A DNA stretch of 64,000 bases from Muricea muricata (taxonomy: Eukaryota > Cnidaria > Anthozoa > Malacalcyonacea > Plexauridae): contig OY979717.1 of assembly GCA_963855995.1 (NCBI GenBank), positions 44,459,544 through 44,523,543 on the forward strand, read 5' to 3'. Below are positions 53,959 to 64,000 of the stretch, one piece after another. The notes under the pieces were generated by a model. The model was not told the DNA's origin, did not search any database, and saw only the letters and a list, made by a program, of their open reading frames with translations. The position numbers and the translations under genes are program-made. Numbering within the stretch: position 1 is the stretch's first letter; each line of letters starts with the position of its first letter.

Positions 53959-55623
53959 ATGTCTTTTATCATAACGGGCATCTTAAACTCCACCATTGGC
54001 TTACTGTGGAACAAGGCCCGTGACACGACAGCGACGAAACTACAGGAAGGCGATGTCACAGACGTTAAAATTCGCGAGATCATTGTCCGCGAGCTCAACG
54101 ATATCAAGACTAAGCTCGACGGTCTTTCACGCAGAAATCTGCTCAGCAGTTACAGTTTTCTAAAAGAAGGCGTTGAGTTACTGAAAGTCTGTCTTGATCG
54201 AACGACCCACTCAACCCAAGACGATCGCGGTGAATCATTAACAATGTCAAGCAATGTTGCATCAGCAATCTTAAACGAAGTATTCGAACTGACTCACGCG
54301 GTAAAGAACGTAAAAATCAAGTCTTGCGCGCTGTATGAGACAGCAAGAGAACGATTCAAAGACGCGCGTAAAGAAGCCACCAAAGCCTTCTGCAACGAAG
54401 CGCTGAAAATTGATGACCGAATCTTTGCTGCAAAGCTACGAGTAGTTTCGGAAATACTAGAAAATCTCGAAAGCCCTCAAACTGCAGTTATAGGATGTCT
54501 GTCATTTCTTGGAGAGTTACATAGCCTACCAGCTATCCGTGAGATATTCTCTGTTTATCTGAATGGTGGAGTCAAGTCGTTTTTGAGTAAAGAAGAACGC
54601 GCATCAAACGTCAAATCTGTCATGTTGATTAACTGTGTTTTATTTCAGTTTACTTTGAAATTCGGAGCGGGCAACTTTACTGACAGGCTAACTAATTGGC
54701 CAGACGGAATAATCGAACTTGTCGATCGCAGTTTTAATCCAGTATTTGAATGGCAGAAAATTTCGTCGAGGAAATCTATGGGAGGAGAATTGGGTCAACC
54801 TCCGAACGTGCTCTTGCTTGATGAAGAAATAATTCCTCGGTTATCTGCTGTAAGCAGTCATGGCGAGATTGTTGTGAGACATGGTAAGGATGAGATAAAG
54901 ATAATTTCTAGAACTGGAGAAACCAAGGTGGTCAAATTACCTAGTGAACACAGAGATAGTGAACTTATTTCTCGACATACTAAAGCACTTGCTTTTGATG
55001 ACGCTGGTAGCATTTACGTTGTAAGTTATCTTGAAACACGTACGGAAGCTGATAACATCACTACTACTTATGTGTTACATGTGTTAGATGATGATTACAA
55101 TGTAAAACACGTTGGGACGTTGGCTTTTCTCGATAAAATAAATAGGTTTTTATGGATAAGCATCGCTATTAATAAAGATAATGATATCGTTATGATAAAA
55201 GAGGATGATTCCAGTGTTTATACCTTCGGCAACTCTGGTAAATTAAAACACAAGTTTGAACGAGACACGCGTTCCATACGCAAGTTAGGTGTCTCGAATA
55301 AAAATAAAATCATGATAGTATCAGACGATAAGAAGGCTGTTAACTTCTACACAGGTGAAGGAAATCTGACGTCAACAGTAAAACTACCAGAGGGACACGC
55401 GATCCGCGGACAGCCAGCATTTCACTATGTCCTTGATGAAATGATGGTCTTAACCTATGTGAAAGAAAAAGAATCGTATTTTCTTCTCAATTACTCCGAC
55501 AGAGACGAACTGGAGTCCGCGATGCTTTTTTCTGACGTCATTGAAACATGGTCCCCATTCATGACATCTCATCCAGCTGGTCCTGCTGCTGTTGTTAGAG
55601 AGAAAAGTATCACGTTTATTTAA
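53959..55623 (+). CDS. Intronless gene of unknown function, 554 residues (helical N-half, beta-propeller-like C-half)
   Basis: Starts MSFIITGILNSTIGLLWNKA, an amphipathic N-terminus, then helical segments to about residue 270 (VTDVKIREIIVRELNDIKTK; YSFLKEGVELLKVCLD; ARERFKDARKEATKAFCNEA). From about 280 the sequence becomes beta-rich, with recurring hydrophobic strands and GS/GE/GN turns (HGEIVVRHGKDEIKIISRTG; LAFDDAGSIYVVSY; NKDNDIVMIKED), compatible with an NHL- or six-bladed beta-propeller-like fold. No catalytic motif is seen. I recall similar intronless proteins from anthozoan genomes but know no function. A truncated paralogue at 57435 and an upstream-DNA duplicate at 47.9 kb indicate a local gene family. 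The frame is intact, with better CG content than its surroundings. Confidence 0.8.
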   Translation: MSFIITGILNSTIGLLWNKARDTTATKLQEGDVTDVKIREIIVRELNDIKTKLDGLSRRNLLSSYSFLKEGVELLKVCLDRTTHSTQDDRGESLTMSSNVASAILNEVFELTHAVKNVKIKSCALYETARERFKDARKEATKAFCNEALKIDDRIFAAKLRVVSEILENLESPQTAVIGCLSFLGELHSLPAIREIFSVYLNGGVKSFLSKEERASNVKSVMLINCVLFQFTLKFGAGNFTDRLTNWPDGIIELVDRSFNPVFEWQKISSRKSMGGELGQPPNVLLLDEEIIPRLSAVSSHGEIVVRHGKDEIKIISRTGETKVVKLPSEHRDSELISRHTKALAFDDAGSIYVVSYLETRTEADNITTTYVLHVLDDDYNVKHVGTLAFLDKINRFLWISIAINKDNDIVMIKEDDSSVYTFGNSGKLKHKFERDTRSIRKLGVSNKNKIMIVSDDKKAVNFYTGEGNLTSTVKLPEGHAIRGQPAFHYVLDEMMVLTYVKEKESYFLLNYSDRDELESAMLFSDVIETWSPFMTSHPAGPAAVVREKSITFI

Positions 55624-56322
55624 ACAGATACTGTACTTTACACCGCGCCAGTAATTATGTTCCAAGACATTTTCTAGGGAAAAAATTACTCTAGAACAAT
55701 AAGTGAATGGAGAGCATGAGTGTAGAAGTAATGATATTGAAAAAAATATCAGATCATACATGCATGTACATAGCTTTACAAATTGTTTTATGTACATGTG
55801 CTTCTACAGTTGGAGGCAGTTATGACTGACAATTTTGCATATCTTTTTCACACCATTTTATAACAATGTTGACTTCCATATTATTGCTTAATCGTTGTTG
55901 CTATATAGTTAGTGTCAAGAAGGCAAAAGGGCCATAACAAAACATTTATTGACCGGTCAATAACAGAATCAATTAATTGCGCATGCGCGTCAGCCGCAAA
56001 GTTCCAAAGTCCATTATTGTTTTTTTATTAAACATTTACGGCGTTCCAATGATCTAGTTTTATTTTCAAAGTTGACTCCAATAACCGGTGAATTATTCAT
56101 ACTTTGATAATGTAACTATACCGACAAGGTAACGATATTGACAATATAACCTCGGCAAATATTGAGTTATGTGGCCCCTCGTGCATGTTGTGAAACTCGG
56201 CTTCGCCTCGTCGGGACCACAAAACTTACTGTTTCCCTCCGTACCAGTAAATAAGTGATAAATGTAATATTGTACCACATTCTTTGAAATCTCATGGAAT
56301 TTTTGCGGTAGATGGTGGGTAG
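55624..56322. other. Intergenic, nothing recognised
   Basis: 3' flank of the 54-kb gene. No repeats with recognisable termini or coding frames. AATAAA-type polyadenylation words are not conspicuous in the first 100 bases. Confidence 0.4.
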
Positions 56323-56596
56323 AATTTGAAATTAAACGTGACTTACTTGTTAGTTGAAGTTTAATTGGAATTCTACTAGCCATCCACAAAGCAGAGATAG
56401 CACGAGACTCTGCGCATGCGCACATAGGTCATATATCAAAGTTGGTGTCCACATTATACAACGCATATTATGCATGTGTGTAGTACAACGCTGCAAAGAG
56501 GCCTTAAGGGTGGGCGTGTTATCTCTGCTTTGTAGATGGCTAGTAGAATTCTAATCAAACTTCAACTAACAAGTAAGTCTCGTTTATTTTCAAATT
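56323..56596. mobile_element. Foldback MITE, 274 bp
   Basis: Arms of about 82 bp (56323-56405 and 56515-56596) are inverted copies with a handful of mismatches. They contain TTACTTGTTAGTTGAAGTTT, GAATTCTACTAGCCAT and CAAAGCAGAGATA. The 110-bp centre is GC-richer, with CTCTGCGCATGCGCAC. Confidence 0.85.
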
Positions 56597-57270
56597 AAAT
56601 TGTCACTCATTATGACGCGTTCGGAATGAAAGTCAATAAAACCTGAAACAGTATATATTGTTCCACTCTATGACATAGCTGATACTTACTCAAGTTCTAC
56701 TACAGAGTTATTTCTACACATCTGTCTTATTTACCAATCAATTCATTTCAAAACTGGGATGTTTGTGGGGCAGTTACTCTCAGTTCTATATCCACAACGG
56801 GCAAGGTGAAAAATATGTCTTACCACGTGGGAATCCAACCTACGACTTTTCGAATCGACGGGAACCCAACCCATATACGATCATTATGGTTTTCAGCAAA
56901 CTTATAGGACCATAATTTCAAAACTAGCTAGCCAAGATAAAATCTTCGCGTTTGCCAAAAGGCAAATCTGTTAACAAAGACAGTCTGAGAGGAGTTATAA
57001 TAAAAGTAGTTAAAAGAAAAAGATTTTATTAACCATTGACAAATCCAATTACACTTAACTGAGAAGAAAAAACATATCGTGCATGCATGTTTGAATAACT
57101 CTAGCTTGGACGGAATATATCCTACAATTTATGAATACTAAAGGTATTAATCAATATTTCAGAATCGGAGGTTACAATCGGAAGTAAAAGATTTCGTCTA
57201 ATGAATGATCGGTCATTTGACAGGAACAACCTTATAATACTCTGGCGTACTACCCGTCATCACGATATCT
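56597..57270. other. Intergenic, nothing recognised
   Basis: No coding frame or structured repeat. The DNA lies between the foldback MITE and the truncated paralogue's upstream region. Confidence 0.4.
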
Positions 57271-57332
57271 ACAAATGCCCCTCTATATATGCCCCTCTCA
57301 ATGCCCTTCTATGAATGCCCCTCTCAATTTCT
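57270..57332 (+). repeat. Short minisatellite, ATGCCCCTCTC-type units
   Basis: Four imperfect units of AATGCCCCTCTCTAT, about 15 bp each. Confidence 0.75.
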
Positions 57333-57434
57333 AAAAGAGCTATTGTAAAGAACTTGTAGGAGGAGACATTGAGTAATATTAAATGAACATTACATCGTGT
57401 AAATATTCCATATTCAATTTATACAAACTATACC

Positions 57435-57530
57435 ATGTCTTCTATCATAACGGGTATCTTAAACTCAACCATTAGCTTACGGTGGAACATGACCCGCGAC
57501 ACGACACGACACTTTATAGAATTGGCGTGC
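57435..57530 (+). pseudogene. Truncated paralogue of the 54-kb gene
   Basis: MSSIITGILNSTISLRWNMT matches the first 20 residues of the intact gene (MSFIITGILNSTIGLLWNKA). After RDTTR, at about 57515, homology stops abruptly and the frame runs into unrelated hydrophobic sequence until 57644. The 80 bp upstream are also similar to the intact gene's leader, so promoter plus gene start were duplicated and the rest was lost. Confidence 0.85.
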
Positions 57531-57709
57531 CTCATGTGTGGCTTTGTCTCTTCCGTTTTTGTGTTTTTTCTTTGTTCCTGCTTTTTGCGCCTGCACGCGC
57601 GTCATCGGTATATACAAAGCAGTATAAAGACAGCTTCAGGCTAGTAAACTTCTGCATGAAATCATCTCTTCTAAGTGCTGAGGGATTAGACTATTCAAAG
57701 TTTTAAGCA

Positions 57710-60369
<2,660 letters not shown>

Positions 60370-60512
60370 GTATATATTTATATATATAATCCAGAAATCA
60401 GAACCAGGTAGGTTGCGATGTTGGTATGATAACTTAGAGCGCTCAATACCATAACTGGCAGAGCGAGTAAATAATAATAAGGAAGGCAAATTTTTAATAA
60501 GGAAGGCAAATA

Positions 60513-60608
60513 TTTAAAACACGCGCAGGAGTGCTTTATCAGATATACAACGCCAGGCGAAACCGAGCGTTGTATATCTGATAAAGCGCGAATTGCGAGT
60601 GTTTTAAA
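60513..60608. mobile_element. 96-bp palindromic MITE
   Basis: TTTAAAACACGCGCAGGAGT (60513 on) and, inverted, TTTAAAACACTCGCAATTCG (from 60608) flank inner arms GCTTTATCAGATATACAACG that are perfect reverse complements around CAGGCGAAACCGA. Confidence 0.82.
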
Positions 60609-60917
60609 TGACTTCTAAATCGATTCATTTTATACCTATCTTGTCTGTTTGTATATAAAAGAATTTTCAATATAGATGTTGCATAAGCTGAGAAAATCGA
60701 AGTAAAAGATTTGTGAAAATCGACATGTGTTTTATCTCATATATAGACTCTAGTCACGGCTATGATTTCCTTTGCGTTTTTCTCATGAATTATTAATGAG
60801 GTTTAGAAATTTATATATATATACGGAACGCTCGTGTAGCCAATCAGATTGTAGAAAAGGGTAAAATATGATTTCGGACCGCAAGAAAAAAATATAAAAG
60901 ATCATTGACGTGTTGTA

Positions 60918-61316
60918 TTGCTGAGTAGTCCCACTGTTTATTTGATGTTATCTTCATTATTTAATCCCCATTCTGAATATCTATATTCAACAGCCAAGGT
61001 ATTGTGCGGCGAAGCAAGCAGTGAGAAGATATTAGTATTCTCACTAGGCGTGTTGTTCAACGGTACCCTTATAATAAAAAGGAACTTGATAGGAATGTTA
61101 GACTACATTAGTATATGGTTATTCACCACTTTTATGTTCATTCCTATTTTCAATTCATTACTTCAACTATGGATAGTTTATGAAATGGATAGGACACTAG
61201 GTGGCGTCAGTGTTGAAACCTACTTGCGATTCGTGAGGTCACGAGTATTGCGAATATGCTATCGGTTTTCGCTATTTTCTTTATTTTGCCATATTTTTCG
61301 CATTCAAACCGAGTAA
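60918..61316 (+). CDS. Open frame, possible two-segment membrane protein, function unknown
   Basis: 132 codons with hydrophobic stretches (ILVFSLGVLFNGTLI, ISIWLFTTFMFIPIFNSLL) and a basic C-terminus (RFVRSRVLRICYRF). I recognise no family, and AT-rich DNA readily gives such frames. It could be an exon or chance; the first ATG is at 60945. Confidence 0.2.
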   Translation: MLSSPTVYLMLSSLFNPHSEYLYSTAKVLCGEASSEKILVFSLGVLFNGTLIIKRNLIGMLDYISIWLFTTFMFIPIFNSLLQLWIVYEMDRTLGGVSVETYLRFVRSRVLRICYRFSLFSLFCHIFRIQTE

Positions 61317-62090
61317 TTTTGAAGCCTAAACTGGTCTTGTTAATTTACAAACATTCAAGTATTTGAGGTAAATGTTTTTCGTCTTTGTTTTGGAATGTTT
61401 ATTTTTTGTAGGTACGAAAATGGCATCCCAAGACTATCGATGATTAAACTAACATTTGGGATGCATTTTTAACTGTTTGATTCTTGAAATATTTTAAAAT
61501 TTACTGAAAATACTTAGATACTTCATCGTAGATTGGTTTAGCCATATCTATTTGTTTTCAGACTAAAATGTTCAGCTGTATTATTGCTAAACGTGCAGGT
61601 TTTGAGGAGTTGGTGATGTCATAATTTGCAGCTAGGTTGTAACGCCGTCAGCACGCTGAAAAAATCACAAATGACGTCGAGTTTCCTATCCATTTCTGTA
61701 ACAATCCATGCTTCAACCTAACATATTTTCAGACTTTTAGTATATAAAATATTACACAAAAACACCGAAATTTCCCATATACCTGGAACGATATATAAAC
61801 ACAATTCGGCGTTTCCAGCATATATCCTTCCTTCCTGACGAAGGGCTTTTTCTCGATACTTTGAATTCTGTCAGCAATATCGTTTCAGCTATTGAAAGGT
61901 GTTATCTTTTTTTGTGCTTTTGTCTGAACTACCGACATGGACAATGTTATAAGCCCCAAATATGGGGAGATACCCCATACCTTTTATAGTGCCATACAAA
62001 AATATAAGTTGAAAAAACAAAACATTGAAAACGTAGGTTTCCAATTATTCTCATATCATATCCTCTATTTAGAACGGAAGATAAGAGATA
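61317..62090. other. Intergenic or upstream region of the patatin gene
   Basis: No coding frame was recognised. A perfect promoter motif cannot be named. Confidence 0.4.
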
Positions 62091-62096
62091 GTTAGC

Positions 62097-62681
62097 GTGT
62101 CGTATTTGTTCCTAAACGGAGCGGAGGAGGTAATATATCCAGATTACTCGATGTATAATCTCGATACAACAATGTGCTCTTCGGCTAAGACGTGCTCTGA
62201 CGTCAAAAGCCGTTCGATAAGATCAGAAAAGCACATGGCAAATGTTAGAAAAGTGAGTTATGCTAAAACCTTTCCTAAAGTCACAGCACAAGTAGCCGTC
62301 CCTGAAAACCTGTACGAAGAACCACCAGAGTTAACAGACGATATGGATCATCGCCACTCTATGCCTGCTGGCCAAAGTACGCCTGGAATGAATGCCAATT
62401 TTCCAAGCGATATGATAACTAAAACCAATTCGCTACAACTAACACCAAAAACAATGGCAACCAAAGAAAGAAAAAATTCCAAATTTCAAGCAACTCCAGG
62501 AGGTTCGATAGTATCGGCCACAAGTTTGATAATGGCTTGCTCGCCTTACTTGGAATCAAAGTTCCTTGAAGGAAGTAGATCAGTAGAAGATCTTTACATG
62601 AGCAAACATGAATATCCATTTGAAAACTTGGTTTTTGAAGGTGGAGGAAGTAAAGGCATGGCATACGTCGGGGCATTACAG
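62097..62681 (+). CDS. Patatin-like phospholipase, 5' coding exon (gene continues beyond the window)
   Basis: The exon ends FENLVFEGGGSKGMAYVGALQ followed by a donor (CAG|GTATTC, 62681/62682). GGGxKG is the oxyanion-hole motif at the start of patatin (PNPLA/ExoU-type) lipid acyl hydrolases; the catalytic GxSxG and DG/A motifs must lie in later exons not seen here. The preceding about 180 residues are Ser/Thr/Met-rich and probably disordered. The frame from 62097 opens with GTG; the first ATG is 62151 (MYNLDTTMCSS), so either translation starts there or the exon is joined to an upstream one. The enzyme would hydrolyse membrane phospholipids or triglycerides with a Ser-Asp dyad. Confidence 0.75.
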
Positions 62682-64000
62682 GTATTCAATTGGTAGTTGT
62701 TTGTGTTGCGAGCTGGCGAGTGATTAGAGAACATGAGCAACCCGAGCGAATGAATATCAGCGCAATCCGAGCATTCCTTGTCTTAGTGTATGTTTATCAA
62801 ATGAGTCACAAGATTCACGATAGTTTAAAAATATTAATGATTGAAAACGTTAAATATTGAAAAGAATTAACAAATGAAGCTTTTAATTCAGATTCTCAAT
62901 TACAAAAACATGTTTTTTAAAAAGTTTTTATAAAATTTTATATAAAATGCGAAGAAAAAAAAGTAAAAAAAAATGATGTCGGCTCATAAAGGACACTGAC
63001 ATATATATTTTCTTATCAGTAAATCTATGTCTGGGTGAGTCTTATGTAACCTATACTGCACGATAGTGCTAACTTTAAGAAACCATTTCGCTACGCAAGA
63101 TGTACCCTGTAGCTTTAACCTTAAAAAACAAAATTAATAAGTGGCGAAAAGAAGCAAAGATTTTTGGCTGACGTGCATGCAGTCAGGCCGACACAAATTC
63201 GATAGGAATTATACTTTCGCTACATTATTTTGATAATATCATAAAATTATGCGTATTTGCTGTTAAACCGCCCCCTCGACGAGAGTCATTTACCTAATCA
63301 CTCGAATCGATTTCTACTCATAAAAATATTCTTATCAGGATTGCACGAATAAGCATTAATTATTTGCTTTATATGGCACGAAAATAGATCATTGACACCA
63401 AGTTATATCGCAAATTTGGTTAGTTCTCTAAATAAAATTCTATCGCTCACACTGTGGAGCGACGTGCATGGACTCGTCATTTAATGCGAAATGTGTGCGA
63501 TAGTGTCATTTTCAATGATTGAAAATAATGAAATCTAACGTGCAATGGGATCGAAGAACTTGTGCACCGTTCCATTGCACGATCTTGCATGAAAATGAAA
63601 ATTTCTATTTTATGTCACATTGTCGTAAGGTGTTATATAATATGCATAATTCCATGGTGTTACTTTGGAATATTATAGTTGCGTGAATTTCACCCAAATC
63701 ATGCGATCATATATTAGTTCTATTTGAGTATGCGAGTGAATTAGTTATTAATACAACACATGTACAATGAAGAACAATAGAATGCACACAACCATGATAT
63801 TATAAGTATTTCGCCAAACAATCGGGTGATTTTTCGTTAATGCTTATAGGACCATGCTATTTCCTGTACAAATTTCCCAAAACGGTGTCATTCGAAAGTT
63901 TATTAATGGTGTTTTGACCTGGTCGTTCCGTCTCATCGTCTATGAAAGAATTCTTTCCATGCATCTTTCCCAGCAAGAGACTGGACACTCAATGTTTCGA
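62682..64000. other. Probable first part of an intron of the patatin gene
   Basis: No further patatin exon is recognisable on the plus strand. A short hairpin CGTGCAATGGGA...TTCCATTGCACG is present at 63539-63581. Confidence 0.45.

Overview
This is eukaryotic, AT-rich DNA with short GT-AG introns and almost no conventional genes; it reads as an accessory, transposon-packed stretch of an invertebrate genome. The mix of elements (BEL/Pao and Ty3-like retrotransposons, a Mutator-like element carrying Ulp1 and PHD domains, an ISL2EU element with a YqaJ nuclease, PIF/Harbinger, piggyBac, hAT, Tc1, Crypton-like and Penelope-like remnants) and the intronless lineage-specific gene at 53.96-55.62 kb suggest a cnidarian, probably an anthozoan. 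That assignment is inference, not proof. All taxon and family calls come from recognition by eye.

Layout. 0-2.9 kb: 3' part of a hAT element whose transposase has one in-frame stop. 2.9-4.3 kb: remnants of a LINE ORF1-like gene, interrupted by a complete BEL/Pao element (4302-11515) with 286-bp LTRs and a 5-bp target duplication. 12-14.8 kb: decayed piggyBac-type gene. 15.4-15.7 kb: sulfotransferase pseudogene. 16.8-26.8 kb: a 10-kb Mutator-like element (MULE) bounded by identical 67-bp terminal inverted repeats and a 9-bp target duplication. Its exons join in phase and its last exon holds SWIM, Ulp1 and PHD modules. Nested inside it are a Crypton-like fragment, a Penelope-like remnant with a complete hammerhead ribozyme, a Tc1-like element and a MITE. 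27.5-28.4 kb: an intact intronless sulfotransferase. 28.96-32.60 kb: an ISL2EU element (DDE transposase plus SWIM/YqaJ protein) with 840-bp near-identical inverted arms, one of which replaces the 5' half of the transposase.

33.9-35.4 kb: LINE reverse-transcriptase pseudogene on the minus strand. 35.4-47.6 kb: a nest in one old repeat: a 1976-bp element packed with AACGTT repeats, a 3.05-kb element built of two tandem-repeat arrays, and a 6.5-kb Ty3-like retrotransposon that itself carries a TTAA-flanked 1.76-kb long-TIR element and a foldback insertion in one LTR. 49.3-53.1 kb: PIF/Harbinger element with a two-exon Myb-like gene and a convergent transposase with one frameshift. 53.96-55.62 kb: intact single-exon gene of unknown function; a truncated paralogue lies at 57.4 kb and a copy of its upstream DNA at 47.9-48.2 kb. 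59.4-60.4 kb: a palindromic MITE inside a TA microsatellite. 62.1-62.7 kb: an exon of a patatin-like phospholipase gene that continues beyond the window.

Probably functional host genes are few: the sulfotransferase, the unknown gene at 54 kb and the patatin gene. Most of the rest is layered transposon insertion, and several older copies preserve the empty target site of younger insertions, so the order of events can be read directly.
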